NCBI RefSeq assembly: GCF_021590045.1 | Contig: NZ_CP062221.1 | Span: 1,240,001-1,304,000 of the forward strand | From: Cellulomonas palmilytica | Lineage (GTDB): Bacteria; Actinomycetota; Actinomycetes; Actinomycetales; Cellulomonadaceae | Direction of reading: 5' to 3' | DNA: 64,000 nucleotides | Notes under the pieces: model-generated | Seen by the model: the letters and a program-made list of their open reading frames with translations, nothing else | The model's database searches: none | What the model was told of the DNA's origin: nothing | Position numbers and translations under genes: made by a program | In this document: positions 43,385 to 53,200 of the stretch, in pieces | How the letters are laid out: each line of letters starts with the position of its first letter | Position numbering within the stretch: the stretch's first letter is position 1

Positions 43385-43413
43385 CGCCGCCACCCAGAGG
43401 GGCGACGGCGTCA
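43382..43413. terminator. Hairpin between convergent genes
   Basis: TGACGCCG at 43382-43389 pairs with CGGCGTCA at 43406-43413; the first arm begins at the stop codon of the sacsin-like gene. The convergent kinase gene ends 28 bases further on. No T tract. Confidence 0.5.
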
Positions 43414-43440
43414 GCTGTGTGGCGTCAGGTGCGGGAGGCG

Positions 43441-44871
43441 TCAGGCCGAGTGCTTCGCCGGCCGGGCGTCGGAGGTGTCCTCGACCGCGGCGAGCGCCGG
43501 CAGGTTCGCGACCTTCGGCGTCTCGTGCGGGCGGTAGTGGTAGTACGTGTACGCGTCACCCACGGCCCGCTTCTGGCCGTTGACGACGACACCCAGCACG
43601 CGCGCACCGACCGTCTCGAGGGCACCCATCGACTCGCGCAGCTGGTCGCGGTGGATCTTCTGCGCACCCGCGATGACGAGCGCACCCCCCGACAGCTTCG
43701 CGAGGATCGCCGCGTCCGTGACGGGCAGCAGCGGCGGCGCGTCGATGATCACGTGGTCGTACTCGGCGGTCAGCCGGTCCAGCAGGCGGCCCATCGCGGC
43801 CGAGCCGAGCATCTCCGACGGGTTCGGCGGGATGACACCCGACGTGAGGACGTCCAGGCCGCCCTCGCCCCACGGCTGCACGACGTCCGCGAGCTCGGCC
43901 TGGCCGATGAGCACGGTCGTCAGACCCGCGGAACCCTCGAGACCCATGTACCGCGCGACCGACGGGCGGCGCAGGTCCGCGTCGACGAGCGCGACGCGGC
44001 CACCCGCGTCGGCGAGCGTGATCGCCAGGTTGATCGCCGTGGTCGACTTGCCCTCACCGGGCACCGACGACGTCAGGACGATCGAGCGCGGACGGTCCGC
44101 CAGGTCCAGGAACTGCAGGTTCGTGCGCAGGCGGCGCAGCGCCTCCGCACGCTCCGACTGCGGCGAGCTGTGCACGATCAGCGGGTGCGCGTCCGCGTCG
44201 TCGTCGAAGCCGATCGTCGCGATCACCGCGGCGTCGGTGACCTGCGCGACGTCCTGCGCGGTGCGGATGCGCGTGTCGAGCACGGCCCGCAGCACGGCGA
44301 CGCCGATGCCGAGCGCGAGCCCGACCAGCAGGCCCAGCGCCACGTTCAGCTTCGTGTTCGGCGACGACGGGGCCGACGGCGCCGACGCGGGGCGGACCGT
44401 CGAGACCTTGACCGTCGACGCACCACCCTCCGACGGCGTCTCCAGCTCGTCGATCACCGCGGCGAACTCCGTCGCGACGGTGTCCGCGATCGCGGCCGCG
44501 ACCGCGGGGTCCTCGTCCGTGACCTGGATGTTGATGAGCGAGGTGTTCAGCGGCGAGTTCGCCGAGACGCGCGCCGCGAGGTCCGACGACGAGAGGTCGA
44601 GCCCGAGCTCGTCGATCGCAGGGCCCAGCACGAGCGGGCTCTTCACGAGCTGCGTGTACGAGGTCACCTGCTGGCGCGAGTAGTTGCTGCCCTGGAGGAG
44701 GTCGCTGCTCGTGGCCCCGCCCTGCACGGACACGTACAGCTGCGTCGAGGCGGTGTACTGCGGCGTCGTCGCGAGGGACAGGCCGAGTGCCGCGCCTGCA
44801 GCGACGAGCGTGATGAGCAGGATCGAGAGCCACCGCTTGCGCAGGATGCCGAGGTAGTCGTGCAGCTCCAC
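43441..44871 (-). CDS. Polysaccharide chain-length regulator/BY-tyrosine kinase fusion
   Basis: 476 residues with Wzz-type N-terminus (HDYLGILRKRWLSILLITLV; TM1 about 12-35), an extracytoplasmic helical part, TM2 near 175-195 (LNVALGLLVGLALGIGVAVL), then a cytoplasmic BY-kinase: Walker A SSVPGEGKSTTAINLA, Walker A' ALVDADLRRPS, Walker B VIIDAPPLL. A C-terminal tyrosine cluster (DAYTYYHYRPHE) is the expected autophosphorylation site. It controls polymer length and export. The GTG start at 44871 follows GGGAG. The likely opposing phosphatase is at 33469-34038. Confidence 0.92.
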   Translation of the reverse strand: MELHDYLGILRKRWLSILLITLVAAGAALGLSLATTPQYTASTQLYVSVQGGATSSDLLQGSNYSRQQVTSYTQLVKSPLVLGPAIDELGLDLSSSDLAARVSANSPLNTSLINIQVTDEDPAVAAAIADTVATEFAAVIDELETPSEGGASTVKVSTVRPASAPSAPSSPNTKLNVALGLLVGLALGIGVAVLRAVLDTRIRTAQDVAQVTDAAVIATIGFDDDADAHPLIVHSSPQSERAEALRRLRTNLQFLDLADRPRSIVLTSSVPGEGKSTTAINLAITLADAGGRVALVDADLRRPSVARYMGLEGSAGLTTVLIGQAELADVVQPWGEGGLDVLTSGVIPPNPSEMLGSAAMGRLLDRLTAEYDHVIIDAPPLLPVTDAAILAKLSGGALVIAGAQKIHRDQLRESMGALETVGARVLGVVVNGQKRAVGDAYTYYHYRPHETPKVANLPALAAVEDTSDARPAKHSA

Positions 44872-45170
44872 TGGTGGGATCTCCCAAGATGTCGTGAAAG
44901 GTCGGCTCCGATTGTCGCACTCGTCGAGCGGCGCGACCGGCCGAGGTCCGTCTTGGCTATCGACTGAACGGGTGGCAGCCTTGAGCGAATCGGACATCCC
45001 TCATACGGCGTATGACTCATATCACCCTCGCGGGTGGTCTTGGACAACTGTGCAGGTCGGACATGGACGTGGCGCGGATCACGTCCGCTGTTTCCGTTTC
45101 CTCCTCAACCTGGGCGACACAAATGCCGATGCCTCGGTCAATCCACCAATGTCGATTCCCAGGGGGACGC
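44872..45170. promoter_or_regulatory. Divergent promoter region of the polysaccharide cluster
   Basis: This 299-base spacer between the BY-kinase and second glycosylphosphotransferase genes is less GC-rich than its surroundings. It holds a dyad ATACGGCGTAT at about 45004-45014 followed closely by CATATCACC, which could be an operator or promoter. No gene is seen. Both divergent transcripts of the polysaccharide cluster must start here. Confidence 0.45.
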
Positions 45171-46682
45171 ATGTCGATCGACACCAACCGGGCGGTGCCC
45201 GCCGGAGAGCGGCTCTCCACCGTGCCCACGCAGCGCGGCGCCGCACCCGAACCGCCGCCGTCGCTCACGCTCGGCCGCCGCCTGCACCGCGCGCTCGTCA
45301 TCGGCGACGTCATCTGCGTCGCCCTCGCCATCACCACCGCCTGGGCCCTGCGCATCGGGTTCGAGGGCGACCAGGTCGTCTCCGGCGACCTCTCCGTGCA
45401 CTACCTGACCGTCTCGCTGCTCCTCGCCGTCGCGTGGCCCGCAGCGCTCACCGCCACCCGCTCCCGCGACCGCCGCGTCATGGGCCAGGGCGGTGCCGAG
45501 TACCAGCGCGTCTGGGGCGCCACCTGGCGCCTGTTCGCCGTCGTCGCCGTCGTCGCGTTCCTGCTCCACGCCGACGTCGCCCGCGCCTACCTCGCGATCG
45601 CCGCCCCCCTCGGCCTCGGCCTGCTCATCGCCTGGCGCGCCCTCGCCCGCCGCCGCCTGCACCAGGCCCGCGCCCAGGGTCGCGGCCTGCACGACGTCGT
45701 CGTCGTCGGCCCGCGCGAGAAGGTCGCACGCTTCCCGCAGATGCTCGGCGACGGCACCGCGAGCGGCTACCGCGTCGTCGCCGCCTGCGTCCCGCACGGC
45801 GCCATCGAGCCCGACGAGCACGTCGCCGGCGTCCCCGTGCTCGGCGGCCTCGACGACGTCCGGCTCGTCGCCGAGACCGCCGGCGCCCGCATGGTCCTCG
45901 TCCTCGGCTCCGACGCCGTCTCCTCCCAGACCGTCCGCCAGCTCGGCTGGGACCTCGAGGGCACCGGCATCGACCTCGCCCTCAGCCTCGCGCTCGTCGA
46001 CGTCGCCGGCCCCCGCATGACCGTCCAGCCCGTCTCCGGCCTGCCCTGGGCGTTCGTCGACGAGCCGCGCTTCACCGGCTGGCGCTACGTCCTCAAGAAC
46101 CTGTTCGACCTCCTCGGCGCCGGCATCATCACCCTCCTGCTGTCGCCCGTGCTCCTCGCCGTCGCCGCGATCATCAAGATCACCAGCCCCGGCCCCGTGC
46201 TCTACCGCCAGGAGCGCATCGGCAAGGACGGCCAGCCGTTCCCGATGCTCAAGTTCCGCTCCATGGTCGTCGACGCCGACAAGCGCCTCGCCGAGGTGCT
46301 CGCCGCCGAAGGCCGCGAGGTCGGGATGTTCTACAAGCCCGTCAACGACCCGCGCGTCACGCCCATCGGCCGGTTCATCCGCCGCTACTCCATCGACGAG
46401 CTCCCGCAGCTGTTCAACGTCCTCCGTGGCGAGATGAGCCTCGTCGGCCCGCGCCCGCAGATCCAGGCCGAGGTCGACCTGTACGACCGCGCCGCGTTCC
46501 GCCGCCTGCTCGTCAAGCCCGGCCTCACCGGCCTGTGGCAGGTCTCGGGCCGCTCCGACCTGAGCCCCGAGGAGTCCATCCGTCTCGACGTCCGCTACGT
46601 CGAGAACTGGTCCGGCTTCGGCGACATGATGATCCTTGCGCGCACCGCCAAGGCCGTCGTGGCCGGCGAGGGCGCGAGGTGA
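45171..46682 (+). CDS. Exopolysaccharide polyprenyl glycosylphosphotransferase, copy 2
   Basis: 503 residues with the same plan as copy 1: several TM helices (about 40-165), a nucleotide-binding-like middle ([17 protein letters not shown]), then the sugar transferase domain ([72 protein letters not shown]). The shared string [14 protein letters not shown] marks it as a paralogue. It starts the undecaprenyl-linked repeat unit. The ATG follows AGGGGG. It heads the plus-strand run of seven polysaccharide genes to 53.2 kb. Confidence 0.93.
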   Translation: MSIDTNRAVPAGERLSTVPTQRGAAPEPPPSLTLGRRLHRALVIGDVICVALAITTAWALRIGFEGDQVVSGDLSVHYLTVSLLLAVAWPAALTATRSRDRRVMGQGGAEYQRVWGATWRLFAVVAVVAFLLHADVARAYLAIAAPLGLGLLIAWRALARRRLHQARAQGRGLHDVVVVGPREKVARFPQMLGDGTASGYRVVAACVPHGAIEPDEHVAGVPVLGGLDDVRLVAETAGARMVLVLGSDAVSSQTVRQLGWDLEGTGIDLALSLALVDVAGPRMTVQPVSGLPWAFVDEPRFTGWRYVLKNLFDLLGAGIITLLLSPVLLAVAAIIKITSPGPVLYRQERIGKDGQPFPMLKFRSMVVDADKRLAEVLAAEGREVGMFYKPVNDPRVTPIGRFIRRYSIDELPQLFNVLRGEMSLVGPRPQIQAEVDLYDRAAFRRLLVKPGLTGLWQVSGRSDLSPEESIRLDVRYVENWSGFGDMMILARTAKAVVAGEGAR

Positions 46683-46832
46683 TGGTGCTCCGCGGCGCAT
46701 CACGAGCAGCCACGGAGCACCTGACATCGAAGAGGACGATCCTGCCGCGACACGACGCCCGCGTCGCGCGGCTTCTCGAGGGGGCGTAACGAGCATGCCC
46801 GATCCGTTGCACCAGGGTCCCCGGGTGGTCCC

Positions 46833-48227
46833 GTGCTGATCCTCCTCGCAGCGGCCGCGTGCGTCGTCGCCGCGATCGTGCTTCCGATCTGGGGGGTGCG
46901 TCGCGCGATCTGCGCCGCACTGCTGACGTCGCTCACGATCGCACCGGCCCGCCTGCTCGGTGGAGGTAGCCCGGACGAGCAGTACCTCGTCGGCATCTCA
47001 TATCCGGCACCCGCAGTCGCGACGTTCACGATCCTCCTGCCGCTCGCGACGATCGTCGCGCTGGCGCGACCGGAGGCTCGGCGACAGGCCGCGCTGGTCG
47101 TGCCCTTCCTGCTCTACGTGGCGGCGGGCACCGCCGGGTTCTGGCAGGGCTCCGGGCCTCTCGTGTCCGGTGCGGCGCAGGTGGGTCTGATTGCTCTGGC
47201 GTGGATCGCCGGGACCGGGCTCGCACCAGTCATGCGGAGCGAGTTCGGCGTGAAGCTCATCCTCGTTCTCGTCACGATCCTCGCGGGGTCCGTGCTCCTG
47301 CAGGTTGTGCAGGGCGTGGGCGCCGAGGACTACGGCTCCCGTGCCAGCGGGCTGTTCGGGCATCCGGCAACCGTCGGGAAGCTCGCACTTCCGCTGACGG
47401 CAATGCTGTTGCCGCAGACGGAAGCGAGCTCGGGACGAGCTCGCCGCCTCGCCTACGCGGGCATAGTCATGTGCGTCGCCATGACGATGCCGACACAGAG
47501 CCGCGCGAACATCTCGGGGATCCTGCTGCTCGTCCTCGGCTGGGTCGTCATCAACAGGACCAAGGACGGCCGCGGCCGGCGGTACGGGATCGCGCTCGTC
47601 GCTGCCATCGCCGCCGCGCCGTACATCCCCGTCGTCATCACACGGTTCGTCCGAGACCCGGAGGGAGGCGAGCGCCCGGAGCTGCTCGCAGCCGGCCTCC
47701 GAGAGTTCGCAGCCGCGAGGTGGACCGGCCTCGGCCCGAACAACTTCGTGCCGACAGCACAGGCCCGCGAGATCATCGTGGCGGTCACCGGCTACCCGGT
47801 GCACAACGCATTCGTCCTCGCGCTCGCGGAGCTCGGGCTCATCGGGTGCTTCCTGGCGCTGGTCCCGCTCGGCTATGCACTCATCAAGGCCATCGGCGGG
47901 ATGCGGCTGCGCGCAGGGCATGTCGCTGAGGCAAGGGCGCTCGTCCTCCTGGTCGCTGCCGTGGCTCTCGTGAGCTGGTCAGGCTGGGGCACGCTGCGCT
48001 ATCCGGTCGGTCAGCTCATTGCATTCGCGTGCGCCGTGCTGGCGACCGGCGTCCCGAGCCTTCGTGAGCAGCGCGACCGGATCACGGCCTCGAGGACATC
48101 GGTTCCACACGAGCAGGACGCATTGCGGGGCGGGCCGTCCGGTGCGCACCGGACGGTGCCCCGGGACGAATCACGCGGAGAGGCTGCGGAGCCGCACCAC
48201 ACAGCCAGAGGAGCGCTGAGCGCCTGA
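46833..48227 (+). CDS. O-antigen ligase/Wzy-like polysaccharide polymerase
   Basis: 464 residues with about ten to twelve hydrophobic segments and the Wzy_C-type loop (FAAARWTGLGPNNFVPTAQA, then GYPVHNAFVLALAELGLIG), which is the signature of O-antigen ligase/polymerase proteins. The last ~55 residues are polar. It would join flipped repeat units at the outer membrane face. GTG start at 46833; the 150 bases before it (46683-46832) show no gene, and an ATG at 46795 is out of frame. Its stop overlaps the next ATG (TGATG). Confidence 0.85.
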   Translation: MLILLAAAACVVAAIVLPIWGVRRAICAALLTSLTIAPARLLGGGSPDEQYLVGISYPAPAVATFTILLPLATIVALARPEARRQAALVVPFLLYVAAGTAGFWQGSGPLVSGAAQVGLIALAWIAGTGLAPVMRSEFGVKLILVLVTILAGSVLLQVVQGVGAEDYGSRASGLFGHPATVGKLALPLTAMLLPQTEASSGRARRLAYAGIVMCVAMTMPTQSRANISGILLLVLGWVVINRTKDGRGRRYGIALVAAIAAAPYIPVVITRFVRDPEGGERPELLAAGLREFAAARWTGLGPNNFVPTAQAREIIVAVTGYPVHNAFVLALAELGLIGCFLALVPLGYALIKAIGGMRLRAGHVAEARALVLLVAAVALVSWSGWGTLRYPVGQLIAFACAVLATGVPSLREQRDRITASRTSVPHEQDALRGGPSGAHRTVPRDESRGEAAEPHHTARGALSA

Positions 48228-49321
48228 TGCGCATTCTGCACGTGAGCCAGCCGATCGAGGCAGGCGTGGCCAACGTCGTCCGGGACCTGGCCGACCACCA
48301 GTCGAGTCTGGGCCACGAGGTCGCTGTGGCCTGCCCCGACGGGGGTCACCTCGCGCGCGAGTTGCGCTCGAGAGAGATCACCCACCTCCCGTGGGAGGCC
48401 ACCCGCAACCCTGGACCTGGAGTTCTCCGGGAGTCGTCCGCGCTTCGGCGCTTGGTCGGGCAGTTCGCGCCGGACCTCGTCCATCTGCACAGCACCAAGG
48501 CCGGGCTGGCCGGCCGGCTGGCGTTGCGGGGACGGGTCCCGACGATGTTCGAGCCGCACGCGTGGGGCGACTGGGCTGCATCGGAGCCCGTCGCGACGGC
48601 CATCCGCGTCTGGGAGAAGATCGGCGCCCGATGGACGGATCTGACCATATGCCTGAGCGAGGCGGAGGCCGCGCACGCCGTCCGCCTGGGCATCCATCGG
48701 ACGATCACCATCCCGAACGGCGTCGACACGAGCCGGTTCGCACCGCGCGACAGGGCCCGTGCGAGGCGGGAGCTGGGCGTGGACGACGGTGCCCGGGTGA
48801 CGCTGTGCGTCGGGCGCCTCGCACATCAGAAGGGGCAGGACCTCCTGCTGCGATCCTGGTCCGCGACGGCTACCGACCCGGGTGCCCTGCTCGTGCTGGT
48901 GGGCGGCGGTCCCGATGAGCAGGCCCTGCGTGCACTCGCGCGCGAGATAGGCGAGTCGCGGGTCCGGTTCGTCACCGACTGCGACGACCCGCGCGACTGG
49001 TATGCGGCGGCAGACGTCGTGGTCGCGCCGTCGCGGTGGGAGGGCGCAGCGCTCGTGCCTCTAGAGGCGATGGCGATGGGACGTCCGGTCGTGGGTTTCG
49101 ACGTCGGTGGACTCGCGACCACGATCGGGCCGAACGGCGCAGCCATCGAGCCTGGTGACGTCAACGGTCTGGAGAACGCGCTCGCGAAGATCGACCGAGG
49201 TGACGCGAGGTTGCCCGGGGCCTCGGCCATCACCGCGTACGTCAGCGAGCGCCACAGCGCGCGTGTGGCGTTCGATCAGATCACTGCGGCGGCGGCACGC
49301 TTGGTGGAGGAGAAGGCGTGA
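48227..49321 (+). CDS. GT4-family glycosyltransferase
   Basis: 364 residues of GT-B fold. The N-terminus MRILHVSQPIEAGVANVVRD is the classic acceptor-domain start; the donor-domain part has VGRLAHQKGQDLLL, LVGGGPDEQALRALA and the EX7E-like VVVAPSRWEGAALVPLEAMA. It adds a sugar to the lipid-linked repeat unit using a nucleotide sugar. Donor and acceptor are unknown. It overlaps both neighbours by one base, so the three genes are one translational unit. Confidence 0.9.
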   Translation: MRILHVSQPIEAGVANVVRDLADHQSSLGHEVAVACPDGGHLARELRSREITHLPWEATRNPGPGVLRESSALRRLVGQFAPDLVHLHSTKAGLAGRLALRGRVPTMFEPHAWGDWAASEPVATAIRVWEKIGARWTDLTICLSEAEAAHAVRLGIHRTITIPNGVDTSRFAPRDRARARRELGVDDGARVTLCVGRLAHQKGQDLLLRSWSATATDPGALLVLVGGGPDEQALRALAREIGESRVRFVTDCDDPRDWYAAADVVVAPSRWEGAALVPLEAMAMGRPVVGFDVGGLATTIGPNGAAIEPGDVNGLENALAKIDRGDARLPGASAITAYVSERHSARVAFDQITAAAARLVEEKA

Positions 49322-50448
49322 TGTCGGATCAGAAGCCGAGGAACGTCTACCTGGTCCACTGGGGCCGGACGGGAGCTGGTCCTCTCTTCCTGCGCGAACT
49401 CACGTCGGCGTTTGTGGCTCGTGGCGATCGCACGGCGGTCTCCTACAACGTCGACGCCGAGGGCGCTGACCGCTTCCCTTCGGGAGCGCGCTCGCTCCCG
49501 GTCCGGACGTATCGCTCCGCGATGGGCGCCGTGCTCACGCTGCCGCGATCCGCGCTCAACGCGTGGCGGCTCTACCGCGACCTCAAGGGCGTACGCGATC
49601 CCGTGGTCATCGGGACGATGGAGCACCTGCACCAGTCCCTCATGATTCCGGTCGTGGCTCGTCGCGGTGGGACGTACGTGTCGATCATCCACGACGTGAA
49701 GCTGCATTCCGGCGACGCCAACATTCTGCGGCGGTTCAACCGCTGGGTAGAGTTGCGATTCGCCGATGTGGTGGTGACCCTGTCGAACGCCGACGAGCTA
49801 CCTCCGCGTCAGGGGCAGCGGGTGCTCCAGAGTGTCCACCCGGCGTTCGGTTCGCCCGCGGCGGATGCAGAACGGGAAGCACGGAACCCTGGGGCGCCGG
49901 TCCGCGTCGGGTTCTTCGGGCGCCTGGTGCCCTACAAGGGGCTCGAGCTCATCCCGGAGATCGGTCGCCTGCTCGCGGAGGCACTCCCGAGCGAGCCGAT
50001 TCGAGTTCACGGTTCTGGACCCCTCGCTGGCGCGAGCTACCTCGTCGACAGCCCCCACGTCGATCTTGACGCTCGCTGGATCCCTGAGGACGAGGTCCCC
50101 ACGCTCGTCTCACGACTGGACGTGGTGGTCCTTCCGTACACCGAGGCGAGCCAGTCCGGCGTCATTGCGTTGGCAATGGGCCTGGGCGTGCCGTGCGTGG
50201 TGACGCCGGTCGGGGGACTGATCCAGCAGGCGAAGGAGACGGGTGCGGCACGCGTTGCCCGAGACGTCACCGCCGAGGCCGTCACGGAGGCACTCGTCGA
50301 GGTGCTGACCGACCCCGAGCTGTACGCGGGGCTCATCGAGAGCGGCTTGGCCTCCGCTGCGAACGAATACTCGTGGGGACGGCTCGCCGACGACATCCTG
50401 GGTTCCGTCGACGAGAACTCGGCTTCCCCAGGCGGTGCGCGTGGGTAG
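49321..50448 (+). CDS. Glycosyltransferase, GT4-like
   Basis: 375 residues, GT-B type but more divergent. The N-terminal half has VYLVHWGRTGAGPLFLRELT and SIIHDVKLHSGDANILRRFN; the C-terminal half shows VGFFGRLVPYKGLELIPEIG and LPYTEASQSGVIALAMGLGV, with EASQSG replacing the usual E-rich donor motif. It probably adds the next sugar of the repeat unit. The ATG at 49321 overlaps the preceding stop; a GTG one codon earlier is possible. The codon use is slightly less GC-rich than in the sugar transferase genes. Confidence 0.85.
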   Translation: MSDQKPRNVYLVHWGRTGAGPLFLRELTSAFVARGDRTAVSYNVDAEGADRFPSGARSLPVRTYRSAMGAVLTLPRSALNAWRLYRDLKGVRDPVVIGTMEHLHQSLMIPVVARRGGTYVSIIHDVKLHSGDANILRRFNRWVELRFADVVVTLSNADELPPRQGQRVLQSVHPAFGSPAADAEREARNPGAPVRVGFFGRLVPYKGLELIPEIGRLLAEALPSEPIRVHGSGPLAGASYLVDSPHVDLDARWIPEDEVPTLVSRLDVVVLPYTEASQSGVIALAMGLGVPCVVTPVGGLIQQAKETGAARVARDVTAEAVTEALVEVLTDPELYAGLIESGLASAANEYSWGRLADDILGSVDENSASPGGARG

Positions 50449-51742
50449 TCCGCTCGCCAGGCTGAAGAGGGCCGATCGCCGTCAACTCTGGGCGCTTGTC
50501 GAACGCGCCGCGCCTCGAGCCGCGACCGCGCTGACCTCCGTCGCGCTGGCGCTCCTCGTGAGTCCGGAAGAGGTGGGCGTGTTCGCCCTCGGGATCGTGG
50601 TGCTGACGCTCGTCCAGGCGCTGACGGATGTCGGCGCTCGCCAGTCGCTCCTTCTGCACTGGGCCCGCGGGGAGACCCGAGTCTTCATTCGGCGGTTCAC
50701 GGCGATCGCGGTTCCCGGGTCCGTCCTCGCGATGGCCGGAGGCTTGACGGTCGTCGCGCTCGTGGCCACAGGAGCGGACCGGTCCTCGTTCGCGCTGCTG
50801 ATCCCTCTGCTCGTCGTGCCCGGGCTCGCGATCCTGTCGATGCCGTACATGGTGGGCCTGCAGGCCGGGGGGCATTGGCGGCAGGCGACAACGAGCCAGG
50901 GCATCGGAGCCATCGCGGGGCTGGCCGTCGGGCTCGTCGTCATGATCGCGACGAGGTCGATCCTGGGTAGTGCGGTGCAGTTCGTCGTCGCTGAAGCCGT
51001 GACGCTGCTCCTCGCTGCGTCAGCCGGAAGGCGTCGTATCACTCCTGTCGACGGTGAGGACGCCCCGGGAGTCGCCCGGGACTACGTGCTCACGTCGTCG
51101 TACGCGGTGCTCGGCTGGGGGCAGGGGCAGGTCGATCGACTAGCGCTCGGTGCCTGGGCGGGTGCATCCACGCTCGGCCTCTACACGTTCGCGTCTCAGG
51201 TGTCGCGGAGTCTTGCGGAGGCGTCCGCTCAGGGAACGAGCTCGGTGCTGCGCGCTGACCTCGGGCAGACCGACTCGTCGGCGGACCGCCGTACGCTTGG
51301 CGGCATTGCCAGCCGTGCGATGGTGCGCTCGACGTTCCTGGTCGCGGGCGTTGCGACGGTGTCGATAGTCGGTGCCGCCGTGCTTGCTCTAGTCCTGGAC
51401 CCTGACTGGCGCCCTGCACTGCTCGTCGTCCCTCTGTTCGCCGCGTCAGGCTTCGGCACCGCCGCGGCCTGGAACATCACCGCGCTCCTGCAGCGACTCG
51501 GACTGGTCGCTCGGGCGATGTGGGTGCGGATCATCGGCGTTGGGATGGCGTTCCCGATCGCGTGGGCCGCGTCCCACTCTCTCGGCCTGGCCGCGAGCCT
51601 GGTCGTCTTGCGAGAGATCGTGGTGGCATTGCTGCTCGGCCTCGCCTGTGGCCGCTCCGCTCCGGTTCGTGGCCTCGTGACCGCGTGCTCCTGGACGGCG
51701 GCATTCTCACTCCTGGGCGTGGTCGCCCTCTGGATCTTCTAA
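50435..51742 (+). CDS. Wzx-like polysaccharide flippase (oligosaccharide exporter family)
   Basis: 435 residues with about twelve to fourteen hydrophobic helices, typical of MOP-superfamily flippases (VERAAPRAATALTSVALALL near the start; QVDRLALGAWAGASTLGLYT, a common central motif). It would move the lipid-linked repeat unit across the membrane for polymerisation by the Wzy-like protein. The GTG start lies inside the 3' end of the preceding glycosyltransferase gene (14-base overlap); a second GTG two codons on is possible. Confidence 0.87.
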   Translation: MRVGSPLARLKRADRRQLWALVERAAPRAATALTSVALALLVSPEEVGVFALGIVVLTLVQALTDVGARQSLLLHWARGETRVFIRRFTAIAVPGSVLAMAGGLTVVALVATGADRSSFALLIPLLVVPGLAILSMPYMVGLQAGGHWRQATTSQGIGAIAGLAVGLVVMIATRSILGSAVQFVVAEAVTLLLAASAGRRRITPVDGEDAPGVARDYVLTSSYAVLGWGQGQVDRLALGAWAGASTLGLYTFASQVSRSLAEASAQGTSSVLRADLGQTDSSADRRTLGGIASRAMVRSTFLVAGVATVSIVGAAVLALVLDPDWRPALLVVPLFAASGFGTAAAWNITALLQRLGLVARAMWVRIIGVGMAFPIAWAASHSLGLAASLVVLREIVVALLLGLACGRSAPVRGLVTACSWTAAFSLLGVVALWIF

Positions 51743-51751
51743 GGAAGCGCA

Positions 51752-52618
51752 ATGCTCGGTGTGTACTGGTGGTCTCCGCTTCGTAGCGCTCGGACGCTCG
51801 CAGCAGAGGCGCGGTCGAACGCCAAGGCCTGGACGGTCATGGCGCGGCAGAACTCGGGCCGCATCTACAACTTCGGCGACGAGATCGCCCCCTACGTGCT
51901 TCGAGAGCTCACTGGCGAGAAGGTCTCCTGGCGCCCGCCGAGCCGAGCGGACGTCTTCTCGGTGGGTTCCATTCTCGAGATCTATGGGAAGCGGGCGCGG
52001 GGCGCGAAGATCTTCGGATCGGGAATCCGCTCCGGGTCCTGGCCCTTCGCGCAGGTGACATCCGACGTCGTCTGCTCGGTGCGGGGGACCTCCACTCGTG
52101 ACGCCCTCGGCCTGCCGGAGAGCACGGTCCTCGGCGACCCGGGCCTGGCGGTGGCTGTGCTCGATGTCGGAACCGTTCGGCGCACCACGCGTCCTGCTGT
52201 CGTCCCGCACTTCGGCACGTTCAGCTCGATGGAGGGCCGAGCGACTCTGAGCTCGCTGCGAGCCCGCGGGTTCGACATCCTCCTTCCGAACACGAATGCG
52301 CTCGACATGGTGAGGCGGATTGCGGGCGCGTCGTACGTGGTGACCAGCAGCCTGCACGGCCTGGTCTTTGCCCACGCGCTGGGCGTTCCTGCTGTCCTGA
52401 CGTCCTTCAGCGGCCATGCGGAGCCGACCTTCAAGTACGACGACTACATGAGCGTCTTCGGAATGCGAGCCGAGTTCCGGCCGGTCGATTCGGCCTATGT
52501 GCTCGGCGGCGACGCTGCCGTTGAGGTCCGCAAGGCAGAGGACGCCCAGAGGATCCTCGCCCTCGTACCCGAAGTGGTCGAGGGTATGCGAGAGGCGTCG
52601 CAGCGGCTCGTGCAGTAG
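51752..52618 (+). CDS. Polysaccharide pyruvyl transferase family protein
   Basis: 288 residues with PS_pyruv_trans family features: NFGDEIAPYVLRELTGEKV near residue 40, a GSGIRSG loop, VVPHFGTFSS and SSLHGLVFAHALGVPAVL. Family members add a ketal-linked pyruvate from phosphoenolpyruvate to a sugar of the polymer, giving it negative charge. The ATG at 51752 is preceded by AAGGAAG. It follows the flippase gene by nine bases. Confidence 0.86.
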   Translation: MLGVYWWSPLRSARTLAAEARSNAKAWTVMARQNSGRIYNFGDEIAPYVLRELTGEKVSWRPPSRADVFSVGSILEIYGKRARGAKIFGSGIRSGSWPFAQVTSDVVCSVRGTSTRDALGLPESTVLGDPGLAVAVLDVGTVRRTTRPAVVPHFGTFSSMEGRATLSSLRARGFDILLPNTNALDMVRRIAGASYVVTSSLHGLVFAHALGVPAVLTSFSGHAEPTFKYDDYMSVFGMRAEFRPVDSAYVLGGDAAVEVRKAEDAQRILALVPEVVEGMREASQRLVQ

Positions 52619-52666
52619 AGCTGCCAACCACACGAACGAACTTCGTCGATCTGTGAGGGCCCGGAC

Positions 52667-53200
52667 ATGGGATTTGCTGAGACTCTGCGCGGTGACTGGG
52701 CCGCCAACACTCGCGGTGACCGATCGCGGTCAGGTGCGTTGGCCACGTTCCTGTCGGCGCGCTGGCAGAGCGTTCTGCTCTTTCGCTTGTCGCAGACCAT
52801 TCCGGCGCCGGCATCGCCGCTCGCCAAGCTGGTGAAGCAGTTCAACCAGATGGTGACCGGCGCAGACCTCGCGGTGAGCGCGGACGTCGCCCCGGGCCTC
52901 GTGCTGTTCCACCCTGTCGGAGTCGTGATCGGGCCTGGAGTCAGCATCGGGTCGAACTGTGAGATCCAGCAGGGCGTCACCGTCGGTTCGCGCTACGGCG
53001 GCTGGGACGAGCACGACGACTGGCCGGTCCTCGGAGACGGTGTTCGGCTCGGCGCGGGCGCGCGTGTCCTCGGCGCTGTCCACATCGGTACCGGCGCGGT
53101 CGTCGGCGCCAACTCGGTCGTCCTGTCGTCGCTCCCGGACGGCGCGGTCGCGGTTGGCGCCCCCGCCCGGGTCGTGAAGGTCGTCAATGAGGCCCTGTGA
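52667..53200 (+). CDS. Serine O-acetyltransferase-like (CysE/hexapeptide) acetyltransferase
   Basis: 177 residues with a short helical start and a left-handed beta-helix of hexapeptide repeats (ADVAPGLVLFHPVGVVIGPG, GSNCEIQQGVTVGSR, LGDGVRLGAGARVLGAVHIG). The catalytic-type His is in LVLFHPVGVVIG. The closest wording is to SAT-like acetyltransferases in exopolysaccharide clusters, so it probably O-acetylates a repeat-unit sugar rather than serine. It is the last gene of the plus-strand polysaccharide operon. Confidence 0.85.
   Translation: MGFAETLRGDWAANTRGDRSRSGALATFLSARWQSVLLFRLSQTIPAPASPLAKLVKQFNQMVTGADLAVSADVAPGLVLFHPVGVVIGPGVSIGSNCEIQQGVTVGSRYGGWDEHDDWPVLGDGVRLGAGARVLGAVHIGTGAVVGANSVVLSSLPDGAVAVGAPARVVKVVNEAL

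Noticed and set aside
39182..43393. Very long open frame (1403 codons) on the minus strand opposite DUF3027 and the sacsin-like gene
   Set aside because: It is rich in Arg, His and Gln, with composition typical of antisense frames in GC-rich DNA, and the plus-strand genes have clear motifs and codon bias.
46795..46832. ATG start for the Wzy-like gene at 46795
   Set aside because: It is out of frame with the polymerase; the in-frame start is the GTG at 46833.
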